DNA of 64,000 nucleotides from Bactrocera neohumeralis. Lineage: Eukaryota; Arthropoda; Insecta; Diptera; Tephritidae. The position numbers and the translations under genes are program-made. Below are positions 44,966-56,434 of the stretch, one piece after another; positions within the stretch are counted from its first letter, which is position 1, and every line of letters begins with the position of its first letter. The stretch spans positions 22,792,839 to 22,856,838 of the forward strand of contig NC_065919.1 of NCBI RefSeq assembly GCF_024586455.1, written 5' to 3'. The notes under the pieces are model-generated. The model ran no database searches and was not told where the DNA came from. It saw nothing but the letters and a program-made list of their open reading frames with translations.

Positions 44966-46602
44966 ACATCACGTGTTCGATGAACACTGGCAGAAATTTT
45001 TGGTCGAAATTCTGTTGCAGGTGATTTTCGTTAGACTCTTATTCCTTTCAACAGTTTCTGATGAACTAAAATGCATGGATGAAATCATCGATTCAGAATT
45101 TTTTGAAAATTACCTTCAAATTTAGTCGCATACCGTTAGGAACCAGAGTGAGGTAGTCAACTATCCTACGGAATTTATTAAATTCACTTCACAATTTGCA
45201 GTTAAAAGTTGCTTCGAAACATTAATCAAACTCGACTGTGCAATGGAACAAGACTGGCTGTGAAAAAGTTGATGAATAAAGTCATTAAGACAACAACAAT
45301 AAAAGGAAAATACAAAGGAGAGAATATCTTGATCCCGGAATAACAATGATTAAAATAAATATTCGCTCGTCGGAAAACCGTCTTTTTTCATTATTTACGC
45401 ACTACATAACAAAACAAAAATGTAATTTATGAAAAAGCTTCAAATTGATTAATAGATTGTATCATAACAGTTTGTGTCTGTCAATATCAAATTTAAACCT
45501 CATAATTAGCCAGTATTTCGGAAAACCTATGTTTTGTAAGTAAGAAACATGATGTGTCGATAATAATAATAAAACTTCATACTGCATTCAAAAAATGCTT
45601 TTTATTAAATACAGATTCGTTTTTTTTTTGTAATTGTTTTTATACAAAAGTTTAGGTTTTCTATCTATCGATTGAGGCGGTACGAAATGTGCCGGGTCAG
45701 TTAGTAATTTATATATTCTCTAAAAATAATTCTTTTTAGTTCTAAATAAATCCAGCCAAGGCCTGTTTTTATTCAACTCGGTCAACTCGGCACGTTCCTC
45801 GAAATTACTTTAGCAGTATAATAAGTCTTGGCTTTGGTCTTAATATCCTATTCCTAATGTATTGATTTCCAGTTCTCTAGTTCACTTACAACCATATACT
45901 AGCTATATTAAATTCAACCTTTTCTTTTGTTTTACAACCGAGTTTGACACTTCTTTACTTGTGATTTTTGTTCTAAGGTTTATATACACAGTTTTTTTTT
46001 TTAAATATGTATATTAATTATCCTTCTAATCAATTTTACAGCTCTACAATCCAATAGCTCCAAATTAACAAAATTTTTCCTTGTATGAATAAAATAAAAA
46101 ACAGATATCTTAAGTTATGTGTGAACCCAGGAGAAAATTGACGAAATCGACTATATCAATGTATAGTATGTATATCGGCAAACGTCTGAGTGTGTTACGT
46201 ATAAATCGATTAAGCCTTATAACTGATTGTTCTACTATTTGATTGCAGAACAGATAGCTCAGGTGTTCCAAACTTGCACCCGCCAAAGCTGTACCATGTT
46301 CATTCAGATTACTGAATAATCTCAATGTCCATACATTGAACAAACAGGGACCCTATACATAAAGAGAACACAGTTTACTGAACACAAACGTTTCACTAAA
46401 TGAATGTCCAGCCGAAAGCATTGTTCTTTGTGTTTACTACCAGTTGCTCACTTTTTCACCATAGTCGTCTTTGGGAGCCCCCGCTGGCCAACCGACAAAT
46501 TGCAAGAGTGTAAAAAGGAAAGCTTCCACTTGCCCACAGTCAGATATTAATGACACGTAGCTGAACTTATCAGCATGCCGCTGCGACTAGGCAACCTTAT
46601 AA
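44966..46602. other. Unassigned spacer
   Basis: AT-rich. ACAAATTGCAAGAGTGTAAA at 46486-46510 resembles the 3' end of the TIR-G family, but the flanking match is too short to annotate. Confidence 0.4.
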
Positions 46603-47144
46603 GGGGTTACGTGAGTTTCCTCGAAATTCAGAAATTTTTGCAAAAATTTTAAACCCTGCCATTTCGACGCCATTTTCGGTGACCCCTGTTGGAAAAGAGA
46701 TGCATCCACGTTGGCAGAATACCTCCTTACAGAATGATCTAAAGTAAAAAATACGTGTTTTAGTTAACACCTTAACTTAGAGCTTGGACGAAAGACGAAA
46801 CAAAAACTGAAGATTTTTGGTAGACATTTTTCGAAAAAAATCAAAATTTTAGTGAAAATTTCCCGACATTTTTGTTTTTTAAATAGTTGTAATCGAAAAA
46901 AATCTTTCGTCCAAGTGTTTGAAGATCGGTTGAGTAGCCAACCGACTTCAAAAACACAGTTACGGGAAAAACACATTAAAGACGGTGCACTTAGCCTAGC
47001 TAGCCTCGAGAGCAAAAGTTCTCAAGGCTGTATCTGCGAAACTATTACTCGGAAAAAATTTATGAAAATATTCTAGAGTTGTTGTAGAATTTAATAACAC
47101 AAAAAAAAATCGAGTTTTTGAGACCCGTAAGCCCATGTAACTCC
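46603..47144. mobile_element. MITE-like element, imperfect TIRs, possible TTAA target
   Basis: Left end GGGGTTACGTGAGTTT and reverse-complemented right end GGAGTTACATGGGCTT agree at 12 of 16 positions. The right flank is TTAA (47145-47148); the left flank reads TTATAA, so a TTAA duplication would have to have mutated. The interior is A/T-rich and non-coding. Its size (542 bp) and GGGGT start recall the better MITE at 10544-10985, but internal sequence is not shared. Confidence 0.5.
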
Positions 47145-47148
47145 TTAA

Positions 47149-48254
47149 ACAATGCTTTAAAGATTCTTGCAAGAAAATATTGTAAAGAAGTTAAACAATA
47201 TCAGACTACACATTTCCCCAAACTTAGGTATGCAATTATTTACAGCAAAAGTGTGCATCGCAAACCTTTGATTTGTATGCAGCGAGTTTTTACAAATAAC
47301 ATTTCATGTGGAATGACTTTATAACTATTTGCATAAGCAACAAGCTGCTACAGCAACGACATAAACGGTTGCATGGATGTGCGGGCAAATTAAAGGGCAA
47401 CAATGAACCGAAGCAATAGATAAGGTCAAAATAAATCAAAGCAAGTAAATAAAATATTATTTAGGAATTAAATAAAAAAGTTGTATTTTTCCGCTCGCCA
47501 CCGTTTGTGTTTAAGGAAATGCGTTGCGTAGCAAAGCAGAGTGAAATGGAGCGGGCGATGCACACAACGCAAGACGCAGATGAAGTGTACACAGTTCGGC
47601 GGAGGTGGGGAGGTGATTCGAAGCGCAGCTGCTTAGCTGTGCACACGCTTGAGAAAATGTCAACAACTCTGTCAATGCGTTTAAGGTAAATAATGTTATT
47701 GTTGTTGTTGTTGTTGCAGCCGTTGTGTACTTGCGTTTTGCTGTGTTGCTAGAATGCTTTGTTGTTGCTGTGAGTGGTTTGCATGCAGTAATGATGTTAT
47801 GTCCCTGAGGTTTTCGAGGGTGTTGTCGCTCTTCAACTTAAAACTCATTTGCTTGTCAGCGTTGCTTTGGTGTTTTGCTTCCAAACAAGTTGCAATCTTT
47901 ATATTATTTCTGCTCAGCTATTATTTTTGCTTCGTTCTGCGTGAATTAATGTACCGTTATGCATGTTTATATAAAAATTAAGTAATAAATCAAGCGGAAG
48001 AAGTACTAGGGTTGGGAAATGTTTTGAATAAAAATCAGTTGAGGGGAAGATATGATGCAATATTTTGAAATGAAAAGAGGAGAGCTGAAAGGGAAATATC
48101 TACAGTCATTGGATTTTGATCAGGTGAGCGTGATTTTGGACGTATTCTATTTGAAGTTGTCTGTTCTCTGATATGTTAGGGATGGTATAAGAACGCTACA
48201 ATAGTTTTTTAAATAATACAAAAATAGCATTGAAATTCTTTATGCCTATGAAAG
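47149..48254. other. Unassigned spacer with (TTG)n
   Basis: It contains a (TTG)n tract at 47698-47717. Open frames on both strands at 47461-47981 lack domains. Confidence 0.4.
47698..47717. repeat. (TTG)n microsatellite
   Basis: Six or more TTG units read directly. Confidence 0.88.
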
Positions 48255-48620
48255 TACATTCGATACCCAATGACGCCGCCGGCCCATCTACCGGACCAAA
48301 GCGTAATTTTTTCGGGATTCATGGAATACGTGTGGATTGTTCCCTGACCAATAACGCATATTGACGAAGCTATTCAGCCAGAATTCAGCCTCAACGCTGA
48401 AGGTTATTTTTTAAGCCCAATTCACGAACATCGACGATTTTGATGGTTAAGCGGCTTCAGTTCTTGTGTCAATTTGATCTTGTTAAGATCAAGATGTTTT
48501 CGCAAAATTCGCCATAACTTTCGTCACGAAGGTGTCCAACGCTTGAGAACGACGTGTGAGAGACTGATTTGGAGAAATTTATTCATGTTCCTGCAGTCTT
48601 TTCTATAGAGTGTGAGTAGG
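48255..48620 (-). pseudogene. Tc1/mariner-superfamily transposase fragment, antisense
   Basis: The minus strand gives RILRKHLDLNKIKLTQELKP, AEFWLNSFVNMRYWSGNNP and, after a shift, a LRFGP-GPAAS-LG block standing for TLWxGxWAGGVIG. This is the middle of the lineage seen at 37.6 kb, with the first catalytic Asp region reading EAEFWL. Confidence 0.65.
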
Positions 48621-48689
48621 AGCTTTGTGTATTTTTGACACATTATCTTGACAATTACTTTTGCGGTTTAGCATCAGATATTTCATTTC

Positions 48690-48975
48690 AATTGAATTTT
48701 AAACTTCTTTGCTATGCTCTTATCCTGATCGCCGCAAAGTCATTGCTTAGGTCTACCAAAGTCGGTGACATTATCAGATGACAGCCGTACACCATTCACT
48801 CTCTCCTATCACATTGCCATCCATACCTTTGGACCTCGTATCCAGTAGAAGTGAAGTCGTTTGTTCCTGGAGACATTTTATGCTTGCTTCCAAGACACTT
48901 TTGGCCGATATGCGAAGCTTGGTTGCCGCTGCTGTTTCAGAGGCTATCCACCTTTTTCTAAGTTTCCTCTGCACC
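48690..48975 (-). pseudogene. LOA-like LINE RNase H fragment, antisense
   Basis: A 70-codon minus-strand frame contains ETAAATKLRISAKSVLEASI, matching the YRISARSALGSRAAV part of the copy at 29591-29832, and further down an MDGNVIGES-like remnant. The plus-strand DNA shares AGTAGAAGTGAAGT and GGCCGATATGCGA with 29607-29690. Confidence 0.65.
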
Positions 48976-49039
48976 TTCTTTGTCAATTCAAAAATTGAAT
49001 CACACAGTTGGTGCTTGCCATACAGCTAGTATTCTATTA

Positions 49040-49350
49040 TTTCTAGTTAGGTTAGGTTAGATGGCTGATGAAAGATCGTACGTGGACTACTATACGTATT
49101 CCTTTGTAAGGCCATAGTAAAGAAGATCTTCTGTGAACGACTATAAATTATCAAAACGCTTAGTAACCAATACAAATTTGCACAAGCGTTTAATTTCTAT
49201 TCCTGACAGTTCGGTAAGATATCTAAAGAAGATGCTCTCCCAAGTATTTAAGTCTTGACTTCTTAAACGCGAGACAGTCAAGAAGGAAATGTTGAGTTGT
49301 TTCCACCTCATCTTCTTCCATACTCCTACTGCAGATCGCTGGATTCCAAG
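49040..49350 (-). pseudogene. LOA-like LINE 3' end, antisense
   Basis: The minus strand starts RSMEEDEVETTQHFLLDCLA (Cys/His motif), then FKKSRLKYLGEHLL, followed by a tail ending in the reverse of GGTTAGGTTAGGTTAG-type sequence near 49046. It closely matches the 3' end of the plus-strand copy at 17210-17480. Confidence 0.75.
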
Positions 49351-49429
49351 CCTTACTGAGTGGACGCATTTGAGTTACTTAAGTAGATTACTTTACAAAA
49401 AATATTACAAAACTTAATACTTTGCTTGT

Positions 49430-50110
49430 TGTTCGTACATGTCGGGGTCCGAAAATGGACCGAAGTTCTATCCTTCTTTAACTGCATCCCTGACAACTTG
49501 AATAACTGCATCGCGAGGTTGGTCGTGGCGTTTTTTTTATGCTTACATACCCACGGGCGATATGAGGATAGCGAGGAATCGCTGGAGAAGTGGCGTAGTG
49601 AGATTTTTCACGGATGTGTCGAAGCTATAAGGGAAAGTTAAAGGTAGAGTTTTCGGAGCTATCTCTAAATTTTTACTTTAGGTTACCGAATCACTGTAGT
49701 TGCAGCTATCAAGGTAGACGTATTGCCACGAAGTGCAGCCACTTTCAGGTGGATGAGCATTCACTCTGACAGCAGCGCGGCAATACTAGCGCTCAGCTCT
49801 CGAACTGTGCACTTAAAGCTAGTCAAGGAGTGCCGATCCCTCACGAGAAATTGCATCAAGCTACGTCATTATCAGACTCGTTGTATTCTAACACTGAATC
49901 AATGGACTTCGTGATCGCTAAGCAGGCGCTGGTCGGAGTCCTGCACGACTGCAAAATTCTTTTGGCCTAGAGTAGAACGCAGAAAAACTGCTGAACTACT
50001 TGATCCGTTTACCACAATCGTAGAGATACTTCTTGGGCATTGTCCAATACCGCATGAATGGTAACGCTAAAAATCCATTTTCCAGCTTTTGCAAGACTGA
50101 GATTTAGGTA
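49430..50110 (+). pseudogene. LOA-like LINE, RNase H to HCPI motif
   Basis: The plus strand reads VVRFFTDVSKL (RNase H start), PRSAATFRWMSIHSDSSAAI (catalytic Asp), LVKECRSL, RRWSESCTTAKFFWPRVERR, KTAELL and TIVEILLGHCPIPHEW. The Cys motif expected next is not here; it is present on the opposite strand at 49040-49350. Several stops and frameshifts. Confidence 0.72.
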
Positions 50111-51120
50111 TCTCGGCAATCTTTTCTTCGGCGTACTAGGAGACGTAGCAGAAAGTGACACTAGCCCGTCTCAACAAATTTGCGATAGGCCCAAAGCGCT
50201 GTGTTGATTTGTAAGGGTCATGTCATCTATTAAATAGAAGTTTTTTTGGTAACACCACGGGCCGGCGTTCAAAGCTGTCCAAGTATGATCCTTGTTAGGA
50301 TCGACTTCTTAATCTAAGCCAAGCTATAGTTATTCGTTCTAAGGCAGTAGAGTTTTTTAATTTAATAACAAAAGCTAGTAGCCTCACAACATTTAAGATT
50401 AGCAATTGATTTGTGGATTATGTGCGTCAGTAAAACAGCTGACGTTGTCAAAATCAATAAGAGCAAACTAACGGACCTGCCATTCGAGTGCCCAGTGCAT
50501 TTGTTAACAACAATTACGAGTAACAGTTGATCGATATCTTTTCTCTAGAACGTTATGATGTTATGAATGATATTCTCAACTGCTTGAATGAAAGATTGAG
50601 AGAGAGAGAAAGAAAGTAAGAGAACTTTGACTTTATGGTTTGATATTTGAAGGTACAAACAACTAACTCACACAATATTAAGAAAATTAGCAGACATTTA
50701 AACTATTAAAACTTTGCTTGAGTTAGTCCCCTCTTTCTCTTTTGTAAATTTATCTGCAACCTTTTAATCAGACTACATTATACGTGCATGCCTTTCGGCC
50801 TGCGTTTGACAATTTTCTTCACATTTCCACTTGTCGTAAAATTTTTCGCAACCGCTCCTATAGCGCTCGTATTAGATATGGACCATGTCTAATGTAAGGA
50901 AAACACGAAAAAGTCGAAAAAGGAAAACGGCATAACAAAGGATATTGTAATAACAAACAACCCAAGGGGTTGTGACAGTGGCCAAACTAGCAACAGCAAC
51001 AAAAACAATTGGCACAGACGTTTACAGAAATAACGCAGCAACAACACCAACAACAACAAGAATAACATAAAGCCTGACTCGTGAAAAACTGACCAAAAAA
51101 GGAGAGTAAATGCCAAGAAG
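50111..51120. other. Unassigned spacer
   Basis: A GAGAGAGAG patch lies near 50600 and CAACAACA-rich sequence near 50990-51060. A hydrophobic 99-codon minus-strand frame at 50889-51188 is a product of that bias. Confidence 0.4.
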
Positions 51121-52350
51121 CAAACAAGCAAACTAATGTTGGCCAGAAAATGGGCTAAGAAATTGTGTGTCATAAAAAATTTGTGCAAAATGAAATTTGT
51201 GTGAATTCGTTGAATTTCTTGCTATGCCGGAAATGGGTTTTCAGTTCAACAACAACAAATTGACTTTCCTGTTTTCTAGGTTGACGCGCTGTTGTTGTTA
51301 GGTTTGCCTGCTTTTTTCCTATATATAGTTGTTGTTTTTTTATTTTTTGTTATTGCAGCTTGCTACTATTCCTCTGGGTGTTCATCTGCTATTTTCTTGC
51401 GGCGCTGTTGAGCGAGTACCCTTGGTACCGTCGTATTGTGCAGTTGCTGGTCTTTTGGTTATTGGTTAGGTTGCGGCTGTCCATTTTCAGGGTGATTGGA
51501 CGGGCGGAAATGTCGCGTTAGCCGACTGTGTGTACAGCGTAACGGTACAACAATAGAAAAGGCCAACGGAGCAAAAAAAGTGAACTGAACTGATTGCGTT
51601 TGAGGCAATTTTTGTGCACAAACAAATTATGGAAAATCTGTTAAATTTCATGGGTGAAGCATAATTGAAAGCGGAATGCTGGAATATTGGAATATTGCTT
51701 CTTTGAATATATACTCGCATATGTACAAATTCTGTAGAAAACGGTTGCATTAATTTAATTATGCAATATTCAGCTGTGTGCTATAAATAGCAAAGACAAT
51801 TGTTTCAGTTTTATAGCAAAAACTATGAGGTGCAATTTATTGTCTCTTGGAAGAAAATTGGATCAGGAATTTCGTTTATAAAATTCATATTTTTATTCAA
51901 AATTATCCAGAAGCAGTTTTTATAATGGTCAAGTGAATATAAGGAGGCATCAGTTCCTCATTTATTTGCTCCCTATCTTTGTTCTTACTTATCAAAAACT
52001 TTACATGTAAAAGCAACCTCAAAGTTAGCGGTTTGAATTTGATACTAAATAATTTGCGATCACCTCATTAAAATTAACATTTTGAAGACTTAGATGTGAG
52101 AATAACTGCTAGCAATTACGATACAAATTTCGTTTTATTTTTTTATTTCTTTTTTCTTTATAATTGAGATTTGATAACCTAGTTTTCTAATCTAGAAACC
52201 AAAAATTTTTAACGAAATTTTTGAGGTTTTCGACTTTTTTAATTATGGGCCTTTTGGGTTTTACAGAACTTAAAAATTCATCTTTTGGAAAAAAAATGAA
52301 ATGAAGTCTCGAACTTTTTTGGCGATTTTTTTTACAATTTTTCGGGTGGA
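51121..52350. repeat. Duplicated segment, left copy (probable assembly duplication)
   Basis: From AAAATGGGC(T)AAGAAATTGTG onward the sequence repeats at 54150-55365 in the same orientation with near identity up to about 52150, for example TTTTCAGTTCAACAACAACA, GGGTGATTGGACGGGCGGAA and AGCGGAATGCTGGAATATTG. After 52150 the left copy degrades. The two copies flank the N gap. Confidence 0.88.
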
Positions 52351-54046
52351 TTAACTTTGGGGGTTAGGTTTTGGGAGAAAAGGGAAAAGAAGAAATATCC
52401 CCCTGTCATCACAAATAGTCATTGAATCGACTAGGCCCCATGTTATTGCAAAAAAGTCCTCTAACTTGGGAAATGTAAATTTTTTTGTCCTTTTTTGGGA
52501 AACCCAAATTTTAACCCCAAAACAGAAATTGGTAAACCTTTAACCCCAAAAATTTTGCCCAGAGGTGCAAAATTTTTTGGACGGGGAGAAGGGAACGGGG
52601 TATTTAAGTTTGCCAGAAGTTTTTTAAACCCAAAAGGGGAACCCTTAAGAAGCCCCCATAAAGTATAATAAATGATCGGTATGTTGAGCTGAGTTTTTTG
52701 ATGTCCGTCTGTCGTATATTACAAACCCCAGCCCCTCGTTTTTATACTCCAAACAAATTTGCTGGGAGAGTTTTAAAGTTTTTTTTTACAAACGGTTGTT
52801 TGTAAGCCCTAAAAAAAAAGGAGTCAGATATGGGTTTTTAACCAAAAAGGGAGGGGGGTGACGAGAGAGTTGAAACCGGGGATTTTCTTGCCCGTCCGTC
52901 CGTCCCGTCTGTCCCGTTCGCCCGGGGTCCCAGTTTAAAATTTAAAGGTGGGGAAATTGATATATCATGATGAAATTTACACGTATTTTTCCCATAAGAA
53001 AGTTAAATTGAAGACCCTTCACTTACCCCCCAAAAAAAAAGGAAATAAAAACCCCCAAAAATTTTTTAATAACCAACCCTTAAATAAAGATTTTAAAAGG
53101 AAATTTGGCCCCAAATGATCGATTAGGGGGGGCCATTTTGGACGAAATTTTTTTGGGAAAAAAGGGGCCCTTTTGAAAATTTAAATATCCCCAAAAACTA
53201 TTTATAGCTATTTAAACCCCTAAAAGAGTCTTTCCCTTTGGGGCATTTATATCAGTTCAAAAATAAAAAACAAAAAAATTATTTGTTATGTTGAAAACAC
53301 TAAAAGGCTTTAAACCCGACTAACAAAAAAACGAAAAGACTAAATTTTACTGGAAAATGGAAAAAAGGGCTGCCCCCGGTTTTTTTAAAAATTAAAAAAG
53401 GGGGCCCCCTCGCCCCCATGGCCCAAAAACCATATCTCGGGAATTACTAAACCGATTTCAATGAAATTCGGAAGTAAATTTTCAACCCCCCGATGTATTA
53501 CACCCCTTTTTTTTCCCGATATAACGCTATTTTGAATTCCATAGATGCCTTTCCCCAAATAGGGTTAATACTTAGGAACCAATGATGAAAGGGAATAAAA
53601 TTTTAACAAATCCCCAGTATTTAAAAAAAGGGTAAATGACGTATAATGAAATCTGGATTATCACTTTATCATGGGGGAAAAAAATGTTCGGGGCCCCCGA
53701 ACGGGGGTCCCCCCCACTTTTAAGATATCTTTTTGGAAAGCAAACGCCTTTCAAGAAGTTGCCTTTTCGGAACTGCCGATATGGGACCACTTTAAATATA
53801 GTTTTGTTCCAACCCGAAGATCAAAAAAGCCCTTGAGGGGGAAAACTTTCACTTTTGACGATATAATAGGGAAGAAATTTTAGACCGGTTAACTATAGTA
53901 TGGCTGCTTTACAAAACCCGAACGATGGGCCCCCGGGTTTTGAGGGAAATTTCCCATTTGACGGGTATTTTCCCGCAATTTGACAGGGATTCTGTTAAGG
54001 TAATAATAAAATTTTTGGGAAAAATTTGCTCAGATCGGATTAAATA
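52150..54046. other. Low-quality sequence next to the gap
   Basis: Runs of G, C and A of 4-9 bases abound, and known family blocks are misread: the TIR-G copy here has CCGTCCGTCCCGTCTGTCCC instead of the regular TCCGTCCGTCC pattern. Relative to the right copy at 55200-55360, the left copy changes GCGCATTTTGTG to GGGCCTTTTGGG. This is what unpolished single-read sequence looks like; no annotation inside should be trusted at base level. Confidence 0.8.
52738..53570 (+). repeat. TIR-G dispersed repeat, corrupted copy
   Basis: It follows 41787-42640 block by block (ACAAACGGTTGTTTGTAAG, ATATCATGATGAAA, CACGTATTTTT, ACTAAATTTTAC, CATATCTC, TTTCAATGAAATTCGG, TAACGC-ATTTTGAATTCCAT) with many homopolymer changes. 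Confidence 0.75.
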
Positions 54047-54146
54047 NNNNNNNNNNNNNNNNNNNNNNNNNNNNNNNNNNNNNNNNNNNNNNNNNNNNNN
54101 NNNNNNNNNNNNNNNNNNNNNNNNNNNNNNNNNNNNNNNNNNNNNN
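54047..54146. other. Assembly gap, exactly 100 N
   Basis: One hundred N residues, the usual placeholder for a gap of unknown size. Open frames crossing it are meaningless. Confidence 0.99.
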
Positions 54147-55365
54147 AACAAACAATGGGGCCGAAAATGGGCAAAGAAATTGTGTTATAAAAAATTGGCA
54201 AAATGAAATTTTTGAATTCGTTAATTTTTTCTATGCCAAATGGGTTTTCAGTTCAACAACAACAAATTGACTTTCCTGTTTTCTAGGTTGACGCTGTTGT
54301 TGATAGGTTGCCTGCTTTTCCCTATATATAGTTGTTGTTTTATTTTTGTTGTTATTGCTGCTTGCTACTATTCCTCTGGGTGTTCATCTATATTTTCTTG
54401 TGGCGCTGTTGAGCGAGTACCCTTGGTACCATCGTACTGTGCAGTTGCTGGTCTTTTGGTTATTGGTTAGGTTGCGGCTGTCCATTTTCAGGGTGATTGG
54501 ACGGGCGGAAATGTCGCGTTAGCCGACTGTGTGTACAGCGTAACGGTACAACAATAGAAAAGGCCAACGGAGCAAAAAAAGTGAACTGAACTGATTGCGT
54601 TTGAGGCAATTTTTAGCACAAACAAATTATGGAAAATCTGTTAAATTTCAATGGGTGAAGCATAATTGAAAGCGGAATGCTGGAATATTGGAATATTGCT
54701 TCTTTGAATATATACTCGCATATGTACAAATTCTGTAGAAAACGGTTGCATTAATTTAATTATGCAACACTCAGCTGTGCGCTATAAATAGCAAAGACAA
54801 TTGTGTCAGTTTTATAGCAAAAACTATGAGGTGCAATTTATTGTCTCTTGGAAGAAAATTGGATCAGGAATTTCGTCTATAAAATTCATATTTTTATTCA
54901 AAATTATCCAGAAGGAGTTTTTATAATTCTCATGTGAATATAAGGAGGCATCAGTTCCTCATTTATTTGCTCCCTATCTTTGTTCTTACTTATCAAAAAT
55001 TTTATACGTAAAAGCAACCTCAAAGTTAGCGGTTTGAATTTGATACTAAATAATTTGCGATCACCTCATTAAAGTTATCATTTTGAAGACTTAGATGTGA
55101 AATAACTGCTAGCAATTACAATACAAATTTCGTTTTATTTTATTTTATTTTATTTTTTCTTTTATAATTCGAGATTTGGCCAACCTAGTTTTCTAATCTA
55201 GCAACTAAAATCTTTAACGTTAAAGTTTGAGGTTTTCGACGTTTTAACATAAAAGCGCATTTTGTGTTGTTTACAGTAACTTAAAATATTCATCTCTGGC
55301 AAAAAATTAAGTGAAGTCTCGAACATTTCGCGCGATTATTTTTACAACTTTCGTGGTGGATTAAC
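54147..55365. repeat. Duplicated segment, right copy
   Basis: Matches 51121-52350. The first ~90 bases after the gap are noisy and then the copy is clean. It ends around GGTGGATTAACGC, after which it runs into a mariner fragment absent from the left copy. Confidence 0.88.
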
Positions 55366-55369
55366 GCAA

Positions 55370-55530
55370 CTACAGTGCAGGGATGAATTTAATTTTCTTC
55401 TTGTCGATAAAGCTGTATCAAGAGCCAGTGTTCATCGATGGTATGGTGAATTCAATCGAAGTCGTAGGTCCAAAAAAATTTTTCGCGCTCGAAAATGGTC
55501 GAGGCAAATGGTTGCCTTTTTTTTAAACTG
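55370..55530 (+). pseudogene. mariner transposase N-terminal fragment
   Basis: The plus strand reads QCRDEFNFLLVDKAVSRASV then HRWYGEFNRSR, the helix-turn-helix region of a mariner transposase; the copy at 16085-16430 has the equivalent ARTSIYWWYD-FNRHRT. It breaks up after ~40 codons. Confidence 0.72.
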
Positions 55531-55584
55531 GTCATGATGCAACCATAGCACTAAAACAACCCAAAACTGTAAATTCTGTGTGGT

Positions 55585-56330
55585 TTCCAACCATTTGAGG
55601 GATGCCGAAATGCGAGAGTATGAAGGCTTGACAAGCTGGCTAACTCGAAAATTCTACGAAAAGATGCGGCGACTAACAGAAGGACGAATGGATGCCCGAC
55701 TATTCGAATTTAAGTATGTTCTGCCTAATCCAATAAGGGAGAAACCCCACAATAAGTATCAATTACCGACGGATAAACCTCAGCAACATCGCACATAAGG
55801 TTCTATCGAGCGTAGTGTGTAAAGGATTAAAGCCCACCGTCAACAAACTGATCGGACCTTATATGTGTGGCCTTAGGCCACGAAAAGGAGCTTCCTTCAT
55901 GCCGTTATGTCTGAATTTTGTATCACTGCAAAACTAATATGACTGTGTAAACTCACGTTGAGCAATACCGAAAGCTCCGCCTGGTTCGGGAAGGACCTTT
56001 CCGAGCCGTTTACTGCCAAACTAGGTTTCAGACAAGCCGACTCGCTATAGTGAGACTTTCTTATTGTACTCTTGGAGAATTTATTACGAGCTGCAGAGCT
56101 TAATCGATCAGGCACAATCATCTATAAGTGTGTACTGCTGGCAAACGCCGATGATATTTATATCATTGGGCTCAACATCCGAGCGGTTGGTTCTGATTTG
56201 TCTAGATTGGATGAGAAAGTGAAGCAAATAGGTCTAGTAGTAAACGAGGGCAAGACGAAATATCTCCTTTATCAAACAAACAGTCGTTGCGCTCGCGGCT
56301 AGGCTCTCACGTTACTGTCCAAAAAGGTTT
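55585..56330 (+). pseudogene. RTE-like LINE, linker and reverse transcriptase
   Basis: In sense order: AEMREYEGLTSWLTRKFYEK and MRRLTEGRMD (linker), then a jump to RT motifs ISNIAHKVLSSVVCKGLKP, TVNKLIGPYMCGLRPRKG, a SEPFTAK-GFRQADSL block, LLENLLRAAELNRSGTIIYK, ANADDIYIIGLN (catalytic YADD reads NADD) and VNEGKTKYLLYQT. The FVDFKAAFD region with the first catalytic Asp is deleted. A similar deletion with the same out-of-frame GA(S/A)FMPxCLN string appears in the antisense copy at 2044-2100. Confidence 0.82.
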
Positions 56331-56434
56331 GAAGTTGAGGAATTCGACTTTGCTAAAAATCATTTCTAAAAGCTAGTCAACAAGCGTTTGCCGAAAAACG
56401 TCTGATATTTGCGACTAGACACGAGGCAATAATT

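Noticed and set aside
50889..51188. Hydrophobic 99-codon minus-strand frame resembling membrane segments
   Set aside because: Generated by CAACAACA repeats; the matching right-hand duplicate does not preserve the frame.
53909..54206. Open frames running through the gap
   Set aside because: They consist largely of N and border corrupted sequence.
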